Origin: Spirochaetaceae bacterium
Lineage (GTDB): Bacteria; Spirochaetota; Leptospiria; Leptospirales; Leptonemataceae
Assembly: GCA_002730875.1 (NCBI GenBank)
Contig: PCBI01000017.1
Coordinates: 124,001 to 188,000 of the forward strand
Length of the DNA stretch: 64,000 nt
Direction of reading: 5' to 3'
Shown here: positions 43,608-52,146 of the stretch, piece after piece
How the letters are laid out: each line of letters starts with the position of its first letter
Position numbering within the stretch: position 1 is the stretch's first letter
The notes under the pieces: generated by a model
Told to the model about the DNA's origin: nothing
The model's input: only the letters and a program-made list of their open reading frames with translations
The model's database searches: none
Translations under genes and position numbers: made by a program

Positions 43608-43889
43608 ATGAACCTGTATGTAGGTAATCTAAACTACGGAACCACTGAAGACTCGCTGCGAAGCCTGTTCTCTAGCTGCGGAGATGTAGTAAGCGCAAAA
43701 ATCATCATTGATCGGGATACCGGTCGTTCCAAAGGATTCGGCTTTGTAGAAATGTCCGAGAAAGCCGAAGGCATTAAAGCCATTTCCACCTTCGATGGTC
43801 AGGAAGTGGATGGCCGAAACATCCGCGTAAACGAAGCACAACCCCGCAATGGCGGCGGTGGCGGCGGCGGACGTGGCAGAAACTGGTAA
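43608..43889 (+). CDS. Small RRM RNA-binding protein (cold-inducible type)
   Basis: The protein has 93 residues, one RRM. RNP2 is NLYVGNLNYG at the start and RNP1 is RSKGFGFVEM near residue 42; the tail is RNGGGGGGGRGRNW, a Gly/Arg-rich end as in cyanobacterial Rbp and spirochaete RRM proteins. It binds single-stranded RNA and may act as an RNA chaperone, often induced by cold. TAGGAG lies seven bases before the ATG. It has a long AT-rich leader and its own strong terminator, so it is a monocistronic unit. Confidence 0.93.
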   Translation: MNLYVGNLNYGTTEDSLRSLFSSCGDVVSAKIIIDRDTGRSKGFGFVEMSEKAEGIKAISTFDGQEVDGRNIRVNEAQPRNGGGGGGGRGRNW

Positions 43890-43914
43890 TCCGGTTTCCA
43901 CTGCGTAATGCCAG

Positions 43915-43942
43915 AAAGGTCAGGTTCGCCTGACCTTTTTTT
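43915..43942 (+). terminator. Rho-independent terminator of the RRM gene
   Basis: AAAGGTCAGG (43915-43924), loop TTCG, and CCTGACCTTT (43929-43938) form a perfect 10-bp stem with a UUCG tetraloop, followed by TTTTAT. It lies 25 bases after the RRM stop codon. Confidence 0.93.
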
Positions 43943-43996
43943 ATGCCCTGCCTGGCTACCGGAACTTCTTCAGGGCGGCTCCCTGCCGGATTCCGT

Positions 43997-44019
43997 CACT
44001 TGCAGGGCTCCTGCAAGTG
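43997..44019. repeat. Perfect 10-bp inverted repeat upstream of membrane protein gene
   Basis: CACTTGCAGG (43997-44006) and CCTGCAAGTG (44010-44019) are exact reverse complements with three bases between. It lies about 100 bases before the TIGR02206-like gene and after the RRM terminator, so it may be an operator or a small hairpin. No T-run follows. Confidence 0.6.
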
Positions 44020-44117
44020 GCAAAGGAGAGCCTTAAACACTTCAGGGCAAATGAGTAATCCGGCAGTCTTCCAGGAAAAAGATTTGAGGATGCTCGAAGG
44101 GTATGCATAGCTAAGCC

Positions 44118-44882
44118 ATGGGATTCTTCAGCTACGAGGCCACTGTTCCGTTTGAGATGTTCGGTCCGGCGCACCTGGTCACCCTGGTGGTTCTGGCCGT
44201 CGCTTTGCTCTGGGTCTATTTCTATTTCCGGGAGTGTAGCGAAACTCGCAAGCAACTGGGGGCCAATGTAATGGCAGGGCTTCTGGTGGTGAGTGAGATT
44301 TCCATAACGATCTGGGGCAGCAAATGGTTCACGGACTTCAACCCCACCGAGAACCTACCTCTCCATCTTTGCGGGCTCAGCATCCTGCTTTCGGCGCTGA
44401 TGCTCTGGAGGCGAAGCTACTTGTTATTCGAGATTCTATACTTTGCAGGAATTGCCGGCTCCCTGCAGGCGCTGATTACGCCCTATTTGATCCACGGATT
44501 CCCCCATTTCAGATTTATTCAGCTTTTTTTGAGCCACGGACTGATTATTGCTGCGGTGGTATTCATGATCTCCAGCGAGGGTTTTCGCCCCCGCCCTGCT
44601 TCCATTTTGAAGTCCCTGCTCTTTCTTGTAATTGCAGGTCCCATTGTAGGCGGCCTCAACTATCTTATGCAGTTTGTGCCTCCGTACAAGATCGGAAACT
44701 ATTTCTTCCTTTGCTATAAGCCTGGTTCGGCCAGCCTGTTGGATGCTTTACCTGGCTGGCCGTACTATCTGATCCTTATGCTACTTCTGGCGCTGGTCTT
44801 CTTTGCCATCCTGTATCTGCCCTATTTCATCGCGGATCTAAGAAACCGGTCCCAATCCGGTTTGACGGCGGGCCAGGGATAG
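44118..44882 (+). CDS. TIGR02206-family (YwaF-like) membrane protein
   Basis: The protein has 254 residues with six or seven membrane segments. FGPAHLVTLVVLAVALLW near the start, then PLHLCGLSILLSALML, and YFAGIAGSLQALITP match the TIGR02206/YwaF family. Also typical is the NYFFLCYKPGSASLLD loop before the last segments. The family is uncharacterised; some members sit next to lipid or cell-wall genes. No ribosome binding site is clear. Confidence 0.85.
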   Translation: MGFFSYEATVPFEMFGPAHLVTLVVLAVALLWVYFYFRECSETRKQLGANVMAGLLVVSEISITIWGSKWFTDFNPTENLPLHLCGLSILLSALMLWRRSYLLFEILYFAGIAGSLQALITPYLIHGFPHFRFIQLFLSHGLIIAAVVFMISSEGFRPRPASILKSLLFLVIAGPIVGGLNYLMQFVPPYKIGNYFFLCYKPGSASLLDALPGWPYYLILMLLLALVFFAILYLPYFIADLRNRSQSGLTAGQG

Positions 44883-44963
44883 GCCATCCCGAAACTCGGA
44901 TTTCAAACGGTCTGGCCGTTGCTATGGTCGTTGTCGAATTCGGCCATTGGTCGATAGCCCGGC

Positions 44964-44997
44964 GATTCTTTTGATTCTCTTGATTCTTTTCGATTCT
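44964..44997 (+). repeat. Short tandem repeat GATTCTTTT-like (about 9 bp x 3.7)
   Basis: GATTCTTTT, GATTCTCTT, GATTCTTTTC and GATTCT follow one another. The array lies 110 bases before the lipoprotein methyltransferase gene. Length variation here could alter promoter spacing, but no promoter is certain. Confidence 0.7.
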
Positions 44998-45109
44998 ACC
45001 CGGTTCGTCTGGTTTTCTTCTTCGCCGTTCCTGCTACACCCCGGCGAAATCCTGGATCCGATTTCCATTCTTTTGTTGGCTTCCCCCGGAAACCGTAGTA
45101 CAGTATGGT

Positions 45110-45745
45110 ATGGGAAAAATCGGTATCAAGGTTGCGGGAATCACAGTTCTGTTTCTACAGACCACGCTTCTTGCTCAGTGCGGTTCCACCTCCATGGCGG
45201 AACGATTCAACAACATGGCCGCCGCCGAAGACAGCCAGGCGCGGCGAGTGATCGACGCCCTGGAGTTAAAGGCGGGGATGACTGTGGCCGATCTGGGAGC
45301 CGGAGGAGGCTTCTTTTCCTATTTGATCGCCGAACGGGTGGGCCCGGAAGGCCAGGTTCTGGCCGTAGACATTAATCAAGAATACCTTGATTTCATCGAG
45401 AAAGAAGCCACCAGGCGAAAGCTGAATCAGATTGCCGTTGTGAAAGCCCGCAACGATGGCTTCGATGCGGCGCAGGCCAGCCTGGATATGATCTTCACGC
45501 GAAACGTATATCATCATCTGGAGAATCGTGTCGAGTACTTCAGAACCGTAGCTTCCCTTTTGAAGCCGGGGGGCAGGATCGCCATTCTCGATTATAGAAA
45601 CGACGGAAACTTCGCGGATCTCATTGGCCATAGCACCGATGAAAGAATAATCGCGGACGAAATGCAGAAGGCAGGATTTGAGCGCGTGCAGAACCTGGAG
45701 TTCCTGGAAAAGCAGTCCTTTCAGATATTTCGCCGTTCAAATTAG
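45110..45745 (+). CDS. Class I SAM-dependent methyltransferase with lipoprotein signal
   Basis: The protein has 211 residues. Motif I is MTVADLGAGGGFFSYLIAER, with VLAVDINQEYLDFIEKEA (motif II) and DMIFTRNVYHHLEN, then LLKPGGRIAILDYRND. So the SAM-binding fold is complete. Odd is the N-terminus: KVAGITVLFLQTTLLAQC looks like a lipoprotein signal with Cys24. That would place the enzyme outside the cytoplasm, where SAM is not expected. Similar signal-bearing methyltransferases occur in other bacteria, with unknown substrate. A downstream start would remove the signal (ATG of MAERFNNM). Confidence 0.85.
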   Translation: MGKIGIKVAGITVLFLQTTLLAQCGSTSMAERFNNMAAAEDSQARRVIDALELKAGMTVADLGAGGGFFSYLIAERVGPEGQVLAVDINQEYLDFIEKEATRRKLNQIAVVKARNDGFDAAQASLDMIFTRNVYHHLENRVEYFRTVASLLKPGGRIAILDYRNDGNFADLIGHSTDERIIADEMQKAGFERVQNLEFLEKQSFQIFRRSN

Positions 45746-45855
45746 ACCGGCTCGATAGCGGTTAAAGCCAGACCGACTGGATAGCCCTTCTACGCGCCTT
45801 CGGTAGCTAATTTGCATCCGCTCTGCCTTGACACTGGTAGGGCGGCTACGAGTCT

Positions 45856-46341
45856 TTGACCGTGGTAGATATCATCCTTACGGGACATTCAAGACTCATA
45901 GACTACGGCGTTAAACTAGTTTCTGATCTAAGCGATGAGCAGATGATTCAGCAACCTGCTCCCAATCTAAATCATCCGGCCTGGATACTGAGCCATCTGA
46001 ATGCGTACCTTCCCATCATGCAAAACCTGATGAAAGGCGAGTCCTTTCCAGATCCGAAAGACCATCCCTTTGGAATGCAGTCCAGGCCCGAGCAGGACTC
46101 TTCCCTTTATCCATCCAGGGAGGAATTGAGCCGTACATTCAAAGAAGGAAACGAAGCGGCGGCGGCCCTTCTCCGGGAACTGGGAGAAGAGGCCTTGAAG
46201 CAACCGGTGCAACTGGAGCGCTGGCAGGAAGGCATGCCTGTTTCCGGAATGGCTCTGGGCTACATTATGCTGGCCCACCAGGGCATACATCTGGGACAAA
46301 TCAGCGCCTGGCGCCGAGCCTGCCACTTACCTGCGGTATAG
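45856..46341 (+). CDS. DinB-family protein
   Basis: The protein has 161 residues, a four-helix bundle. The three histidines expected for the metal site can be placed: LNHPAWILSHLNAY near residue 40 and MLAHQGIHLGQISAWRR near 140. DinB/YfiT-like proteins bind nickel or zinc and often act as thiol-dependent transferases (bacillithiol or mycothiol in Gram-positives); the role here is unknown. The start is TTG 45856 or GTG 45862; neither has a strong ribosome binding site. It follows the methyltransferase gene by 110 bases. Confidence 0.8.
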   Translation: MTVVDIILTGHSRLIDYGVKLVSDLSDEQMIQQPAPNLNHPAWILSHLNAYLPIMQNLMKGESFPDPKDHPFGMQSRPEQDSSLYPSREELSRTFKEGNEAAAALLRELGEEALKQPVQLERWQEGMPVSGMALGYIMLAHQGIHLGQISAWRRACHLPAV

Positions 46342-46429
46342 TCTCTATTTCCTGGCTTTCGCTGCAGGCTACGGCAGACCGAATCCATTGTAGAGTTGAC
46401 ATGGACGCTGTAGGCTGGCACCAGGTGAC

Positions 46430-47860
46430 ATGATCACCCGGTTTGCGAATCTCTTTCCAGCCAGTAGCGTTAGCAACTCAATCTGGAATACTCGGGGCCC
46501 TTCGGCGTTTTCTGGTTTCTCCGGGCGGATGCTTATTCTTGCTCTGCTTTTCATCGCCACTCCAGAACCGGCCCGAGCCTGGTGGGAGCATACACTGATC
46601 ACCCGGGCGGCTCTCGAGAACATGGATTTGAGCCGCACCGTGAAGGTAGAATCCCTGGAGGGCTTCCTCAAGGCCGAAGGGCCGGCCCTGGCCGCGGAAC
46701 TGGAGAAAATGGAACGGGAGTTCCAGGCCATACCCGCCTATCCCCCTTTGCCCGAGGCCCTGCGATTCGATCCCAACGCAGAAGACATACGAAATGCCTT
46801 CTTAAGAGCCATTCGAGTTAACCCGGAAACGAGGCTCCTGAGCTATGTACAGTATGTGCCGGGTACGCAGCCGGCCAATTGTCGGCCGTTGGATTATCGC
46901 AAAATCACCTTTTTGAAAGAAGTGGATTATCTGAAAGACGTACCGTTCTGTTCGGTGAACGCAGGGACGATGCTTCCGGCCAGAGACGTAATCGTCAGCG
47001 GTAGCGATGAACCGGATTACGGTCATGATATCTCCCTCTTTGAAGACAACGATTCAGACTCTGGCAATCAATACAAGTTTGGGATACAGCCTTTCGGCAA
47101 CCCGGCCCTGGAGTATTCCAGTCAGGCGCCTTTTCACATGGGCTTTTATCATGAATCTGCGGTCATCTATGCCTTTGCCGGTTTTCTCAAGCGAACCTTT
47201 GCCCAGTTCAGGGCCCTGCAATATTTGCGACTGGCACAGTTCGCCTTTCGCACCGGTCATGACTACTGGGGCTACCGATTTCTCGGATGGGGATTGCACT
47301 ACGTCCAGGATCTTACCATGCCCTATCATGCCACCGTAATGCCGTCCAGCAGTTCGGCCGGTATGATCTGGATCAATCTGCTCAATACCGTTGGAGTAAC
47401 CGGCCCGCAGGCAAGTGCAGTTCAGTTGCTTTCGAATCGCCATCTGGCTCTGGAGAACTTTCAGCGAAATCTGATGCTACACGGTTACCGGGAAGCCTTC
47501 AATTCTCCTGACGATGGGCGGAGAAACGATCTCAAGGATTGGCCGGCCTTTGAAGCGATTTCCGATACATCCAGAGACAAGGACTACGATTTCAACGCTC
47601 CAGGCTATATTCGTAACATTATCGCCGGCGAAGCGGCACAGGCCGCCCCGGAAATCGACCTGCTTCTCGAAGAGTTTCTACCCGAGTCCATCGCTCATGA
47701 TCCGGATCACATCTATGAAGGCGTGGAAGAAAACGAGAATATGTATCGAATCCTCCTCGAAGATGGAAAAGCGAAGGAGCTTACCGAAATACTCCTCCCG
47801 TTGTTTCAGTCCGCAGGTATTCATACAAGAAACTACATCCGAATGAGTCAAAAGCAATAG
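46430..47860 (+). CDS. Exported zinc-dependent phospholipase C/P1-nuclease-like protein
   Basis: The protein has 476 residues. A signal peptide ends TPEPARA, so the mature protein would begin WWEHTLITRAAL; Trp and His at the mature N-terminus are zinc ligands in bacterial phospholipase C and P1 nuclease. GWGLHYVQDLTMPYHATV near 285 is the typical zinc-binding HxxxD-like helix (compare HYLQDMSQPLHA-type motifs), and FRTGHDYWGYRFLG precedes it. The enzyme could cleave phospholipids or nucleic acids outside the cell. A ~130-residue insertion lies before the second motif. The start could also be ATG 46529, directly at the signal peptide. Confidence 0.8.
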   Translation: MITRFANLFPASSVSNSIWNTRGPSAFSGFSGRMLILALLFIATPEPARAWWEHTLITRAALENMDLSRTVKVESLEGFLKAEGPALAAELEKMEREFQAIPAYPPLPEALRFDPNAEDIRNAFLRAIRVNPETRLLSYVQYVPGTQPANCRPLDYRKITFLKEVDYLKDVPFCSVNAGTMLPARDVIVSGSDEPDYGHDISLFEDNDSDSGNQYKFGIQPFGNPALEYSSQAPFHMGFYHESAVIYAFAGFLKRTFAQFRALQYLRLAQFAFRTGHDYWGYRFLGWGLHYVQDLTMPYHATVMPSSSSAGMIWINLLNTVGVTGPQASAVQLLSNRHLALENFQRNLMLHGYREAFNSPDDGRRNDLKDWPAFEAISDTSRDKDYDFNAPGYIRNIIAGEAAQAAPEIDLLLEEFLPESIAHDPDHIYEGVEENENMYRILLEDGKAKELTEILLPLFQSAGIHTRNYIRMSQKQ

Positions 47861-47898
47861 GCATCCTGAAGTATCGTCCCTCCTATTCTGCAGTTTGA

Positions 47899-48213
47899 CC
47901 GTCCGGAATACCGCAACTCTGCTACGCGATCCTCGACGCCTGGCACAACGGCCGAGAATATGGACGGGAGTCAGCGGAGGCCTACAGAGCCGGAAGTTAC
48001 CTGGATGCGTTTTAGAATGCGCGAAAGGCCCTGGAGTTTAACCCCGCTTTTTCGAAATCCTTCGAGATTGGCAGTTTCCCCGCCAAAATGAGCGGCCATC
48101 TAAAGGAAAGCGCTGATCTAGACGAAAGACTCCTTCTACGAAACCCCGGACTCGAATCCAATCTGATTCATCTTCAGAAGGTTCTCCAGACCCTTTTCTC
48201 GGGCCTGACATAG
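47899..48213 (+). pseudogene. Remnant of a TPR-type protein gene
   Basis: One plus-strand frame reads as protein across 315 bases but is broken by TAG at 48013-48015 and has no start. Before the stop it gives ESAEAYRAGSYLDAF and after it NARKALEFNPAFSKSF, which together make one TPR motif (A-Y-x-x-G-x-Y-x-x-A ... A-L-x-x-N-P). It ends with a proper TAG at 48211. It is probably the decayed end of a tetratricopeptide-repeat protein. This explains most of the 392-base gap between its neighbours. Confidence 0.6.
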
Positions 48214-48252
48214 TTCAAAATCCTGGCCCCTTTTCCTTGCACAATTTGTGCA

Positions 48253-49767
48253 ATGCACAAATCTGGTTCTATGCCCTCTCCCGTCTTAAAAGAAGGAAAA
48301 ACCGCCTGGCAAATCGCGCGGGCCGACAAAGCCCGTATTCTCATTGATGCGGCCGCGTATTACAACGCCTTCATGCAAACCGCCCGGCTGGCGGAACGAT
48401 CCATCATGATTCTGGGTTGGGATATGGACAGTCGGCTTCTGTTGAATCGAGAAGCCAGCATGAGCCCGAAGCAACGCCAGATTTCCAGAGCCCCGGAACC
48501 GCTGGAAGGCGAACCCGTGCAACTACTGACATTCCTGAATCAGCTTCTGGAAGAAAAGCCGGACCTGAAGATCTACATGCTGAACTGGGATTATTCGGTG
48601 ATCTACGCTCTGGAAAGAGAGGCCATGGCCCGGATCAAGGTATTCTGGGAAGCCAACGAACGACTGGAGTTTCAATTCGACAACAACCATCCCCTGGGCG
48701 CCTCCCACCATCAAAAGGTGGCAGTGATCGACGATAGCGTAGCCTTTGCCGGCGGCATTGACCTTACGGGCCAGCGATGGGACACTCCCATGCATCTACC
48801 GGATGAACCCGGTCGGCATCGTCCCGACGGCGAAAGCTACGATTCTTTCCACGATATACAATTCATGGTTTCCGGTGAGGCGGCCCGATGCCTGGGGGAA
48901 CTGGCCAGAAATCGATGGATGCGCGCCACCGGAAACATCCCTGCCCCGCCTCCTTCACGCAATATTTGGCCGGAGGCGGTGGAGCCCTGGGTCGAGAACG
49001 TGGACGTGGGTATAATACGAACGGACCCGGCTTTCGACGGCCGGCCGGAAGTCCGCGAAAGCGAAGACTTTCTTAAGGCGGCCATCAGAAGCGCAGGGGA
49101 CTACATCTACATTGAGAATCAATATCTCACGTCTACATCCATCGGCGAAGCGATATGCGAAATGCTGGAAAAGCCGGAGGGTCCGGAGGTAGTCATAGTC
49201 ACGCCCAGGGAATGCCCTGGCTGGCTGGAAGAGGCAACCATGGGAGTGCTGCGACACCGTGTGGTCAGATCCATGCAGGAGTCGGATTCTTACGGCCGGC
49301 TCTATCTTTATTATCCGTCCGTTGATGGAAATGACATATTCGTGCATGCCAAGACGCTGATCATAGACAATCGGCTGGCCTTCGTAGGCTCTACGAATCT
49401 GAGCAACAGATCCATGGGCCTGGACACTGAATGTAGCGTTGCCCTGGACAGCGCTCTTCTGGAGGACGCCAAGCAGAACGGAGGATCTGAAAGAAAACGC
49501 ATTCTAGAAGGGGCCATTCAGGACTATCTCTGCTCCTTACTGGCCGAACATCTGGGGCAAAATGAAGCCGCTGTGAAGAAATCGCTGCAGCAAGATAGTC
49601 TGGCGGGCACCATTGCCCGCTTTCGCGGGGGGAAACGCAGTCTGGTGCCGCTGAAAACCAGAACCGAGCCACTGCTAGATGCCGTTATCCCGCAGGAGCA
49701 GGTAGATCCGGAAAAGCCCATTCAAGTCGAAAAGGTGCTGGCAGACATTTTGCCCCTGGAACCATGA
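48253..49767 (+). CDS. Phospholipase D-like protein (cardiolipin synthase fold)
   Basis: The protein has 504 residues with two HKD motifs: ASHHQKVAVIDDSVAFAGG near 155 and FVHAKTLIIDNRLAFVGSTN near 362. Both carry H-x-K-x4-D. Length and spacing match bacterial PLDs, with VGSTNLSNRSMGLDTE in the second half. No signal peptide or membrane segment is seen. It may hydrolyse or transfer phosphatidyl groups. Its stop overlaps the ATG of the next gene by four bases, so the two are translated together. Confidence 0.92.
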   Translation: MHKSGSMPSPVLKEGKTAWQIARADKARILIDAAAYYNAFMQTARLAERSIMILGWDMDSRLLLNREASMSPKQRQISRAPEPLEGEPVQLLTFLNQLLEEKPDLKIYMLNWDYSVIYALEREAMARIKVFWEANERLEFQFDNNHPLGASHHQKVAVIDDSVAFAGGIDLTGQRWDTPMHLPDEPGRHRPDGESYDSFHDIQFMVSGEAARCLGELARNRWMRATGNIPAPPPSRNIWPEAVEPWVENVDVGIIRTDPAFDGRPEVRESEDFLKAAIRSAGDYIYIENQYLTSTSIGEAICEMLEKPEGPEVVIVTPRECPGWLEEATMGVLRHRVVRSMQESDSYGRLYLYYPSVDGNDIFVHAKTLIIDNRLAFVGSTNLSNRSMGLDTECSVALDSALLEDAKQNGGSERKRILEGAIQDYLCSLLAEHLGQNEAAVKKSLQQDSLAGTIARFRGGKRSLVPLKTRTEPLLDAVIPQEQVDPEKPIQVEKVLADILPLEP

Positions 49768-50555
49768 TCGAGCTAAAGGTTGCCAGCTACAATATCCATG
49801 GCGGCGTCGGCGCCGATTCCCGGTTATCCCTGCGAAGAATCGTAGGAGTAATCCGGGAAATAAACCCCGATATAATTGCGCTTCAGGAAGTGGGTAGCCT
49901 GGATGATATCAGTCGTGGGCGAAGTCAGTTTCAGGCCCTGGCCCGACTTACGGGATTGCATTTCGTGGCCGGGCCCACCGGCCCGGGTTACTACGGAAAT
50001 GCCATCCTGAGCCGTTTTCCCGTACTGGAGAACGGCCGGACCGTCCTGAATTATCGAAACAGAGAACCCAGAGGTATGCTTCATTGTATACTTAAATTGG
50101 ATCCGAACAATCAGCCGCTGCCTGCCGCCAGAGCAGGAAGCCACAGTACAAATCAAGGCCATGGGGACACCCGGGAAGCCCATGAGGTCCCGGAGATGGT
50201 GATATACGCCACGCACCTGGGCTTGAATCAAAGGGAGCGCTGGACTCAGATACTGCGATTAATCGCGCGGATCAGAAGAATGGGAAAGCTCCAGAATCGG
50301 CCATTTCTATTGATGGGCGATTTCAACATATGGTGGCCTATTTCCCGACAGCTTCACTATCTGGAGAAACATCTGAAAACCCGCTGGCATCGGGACCATA
50401 CCTTTCCCGCTCGCTGGCCATTCCTTTCGTTGGATAGAATGGCGGCCGGCGGATCCGTTGAGTGGATTGAATGCTCCAGGTATTCCACCGCACTGTCGCG
50501 TCAGGCTTCCGATCATCTGCCTCTGGTCGCTCGCATAAGAGTGGACCAGAACTAA
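49764..50555 (+). CDS. Endonuclease/exonuclease/phosphatase (EEP) family protein
   Basis: The protein has 263 residues. It starts KVASYNIHGGVGADSRLSLR, then INPDIIALQEVGSLDD (metal-binding Glu), YATHLGLNQRERWTQI, FLLMGDFNIWWP (GDFN) and ASDHLPLVARI (SDH) at the end. All are hallmarks of the EEP fold. It is probably a phosphodiesterase acting on a lipid or nucleic-acid phosphate; without a DNA-binding part a lipid head group is plausible. It is fused in an operon to the PLD gene, a pairing seen in many bacteria. Confidence 0.9.
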   Translation: MIELKVASYNIHGGVGADSRLSLRRIVGVIREINPDIIALQEVGSLDDISRGRSQFQALARLTGLHFVAGPTGPGYYGNAILSRFPVLENGRTVLNYRNREPRGMLHCILKLDPNNQPLPAARAGSHSTNQGHGDTREAHEVPEMVIYATHLGLNQRERWTQILRLIARIRRMGKLQNRPFLLMGDFNIWWPISRQLHYLEKHLKTRWHRDHTFPARWPFLSLDRMAAGGSVEWIECSRYSTALSRQASDHLPLVARIRVDQN

Positions 50556-50561
50556 GAGATG

Positions 50562-51755
50562 TCAGACTTCCGAATCGTCGGCCGAATCCCGAGCTGATTC
50601 CAGACTGGTGAGACCGTCCGTGGGCTCAGTGCCTGACGGCTTGCCATCAGAAGGCTCTATTACCGTAGGCTCCACCGTCTCCACTCTGAAGAGCGACAGA
50701 GCTTTTTCTTTGCCGCGCAGTCGACCTTTGCCGGCAAATTCCATCTTGAATGGTGTGGTATCGATCATGAGCCTTTGATAGTCTTCGCTTATCAGCACTC
50801 GGGCCTTTAGCTTCTTGCATGCGCCCTGAATACGCGCCGCCGTGTTAAGAGTATCGCCCATGTAGGCAACCTCCCTTTTCCAGTCTCCCAGTTCTCCTAC
50901 CATGGCCGGGCCCACATGGAGCGCCGATTTGAAATCCGGAACCAGACCGTAGATTTCCTGGTAATAGGACGCTCGCTTCTGGAGCCGCACAGCAATTGCC
51001 AGAAGACATTTTAGCGCCAGAGCTCGCCTTGCTCCTCCATCCACGTTCCACACCGCAATGATTTCATCGCCTACGTACTTATTGATTTCGCCGCCATGCT
51101 CGCGAATCTCTATACCCGCCTGAACCAGGAAGTCCTGCATTAGCTCGAAAAAGGACACATGACCGATTTGCTCGGCAACAGTGGTAGAGGCATTCATATC
51201 CATAAACAAGAAGGTTCGATCCACTACTCGGGGAACCTTGTATCGACCGAACAGGAATTTGCCCAGAACGCCCCGCCCTACCAGATCTACGATTTGATGA
51301 AAGAAGATCAAAATGATAACAAAGACGCTGTAGAACACTAGATTGATCAAGACCACCGGTCCGGTCATGTATTCCCAGACGCCTACAAGCACTGCTGGAT
51401 CATAAGGCGGCAGCTGTGCCGTGACGACGTTATAGGCGAAGGAAAGCGCAATGGTCATGGCCAGATAGACGGCCACCAGAAACACGCCACGACCAAGACT
51501 GAGTACTATGAGTCCATATTTCTTGAATAGGTTTCCGAGCAAAAAAAGCTCAAAGATAGCAATCATTATTCCGCCGAACAAGCCTCCCAGAATGTAAGTC
51601 AGAAAACTGGGAAAGGCATGGTACTCCCCGAGCTGTTTCAGATCCGGGGCTGTGCGGATGTAGGTGTCATTGAAAAAAAGCAACAGTGAAATGCACAGGA
51701 AGTAGATTACAAAGAGCGATAGCTGCTTCCAGCGATCCAGGGTAAGCCGACTCAT
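50562..51755 (-). CDS. Membrane class III adenylate/guanylate cyclase
   Basis: The protein has about 397 residues. Residues 1-180 contain six hydrophobic segments (LFVIYFLCISLLLFF, TYILGGLFGGIMIAIFELF and others). The catalytic domain follows: FLFMDMNASTTVAEQIG with the first metal Asp, INKYVGDEIIAVW with the second, and AYMGDTLNTAARIQGACK with the Asn-Arg pair. All key catalytic residues appear present, so cyclic AMP (or GMP) production is expected. The frame opens at 51851; ATG 51755 is preferred, but no ribosome binding site is clear. The C-terminus is a Pro/Ser/Glu-rich tail. Confidence 0.88.
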   Translation of the reverse strand: MSRLTLDRWKQLSLFVIYFLCISLLLFFNDTYIRTAPDLKQLGEYHAFPSFLTYILGGLFGGIMIAIFELFLLGNLFKKYGLIVLSLGRGVFLVAVYLAMTIALSFAYNVVTAQLPPYDPAVLVGVWEYMTGPVVLINLVFYSVFVIILIFFHQIVDLVGRGVLGKFLFGRYKVPRVVDRTFLFMDMNASTTVAEQIGHVSFFELMQDFLVQAGIEIREHGGEINKYVGDEIIAVWNVDGGARRALALKCLLAIAVRLQKRASYYQEIYGLVPDFKSALHVGPAMVGELGDWKREVAYMGDTLNTAARIQGACKKLKARVLISEDYQRLMIDTTPFKMEFAGKGRLRGKEKALSLFRVETVEPTVIEPSDGKPSGTEPTDGLTSLESARDSADDSEV

Positions 51756-52146
51756 AGTTAAGCTTTTGCTGTCCAATCCTACAAAGCAAACGCTTTTGGA
51801 CTCCAAACTTGGCGATTGTATCCCCCTTCCGTGCCTCCCACCGTCCGGCATCTCATCGCCACTCCCGATGGATCCAGCGATAAATCCGCGCCGTCGGATT
51901 CATAGCTATTGGATGCCCGGACTGATAGCCGAAATTCGCAATCAGAGCCAGAGTGGGAAGCACCGAGTGGAAGCGGGCCGCCGGAGTTAAAGCACAAGTG
52001 GAAGCTCGGAGTCGAAGCGGGTAACAGGATTTAAAGGCCGAAAGCGAAAGCAGCTCCGAAATCGACTCCATCTCCGGTTTTACGCAAACACAGCAACCTA
52101 ATGGTATTGTTATCGATATGCAACATCCGAAGCTCTAATCTGTGCC
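51756..52146. other. Divergent intergenic region
   Basis: It lies between the cyclase and the START-type paralogue. There is no gene. Part of it is an open extension of the cyclase frame (to 51851). The stretch 51940-52050 is purine-rich with GTGGAAGC-like words. No clear operator or terminator is visible. Confidence 0.4.
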
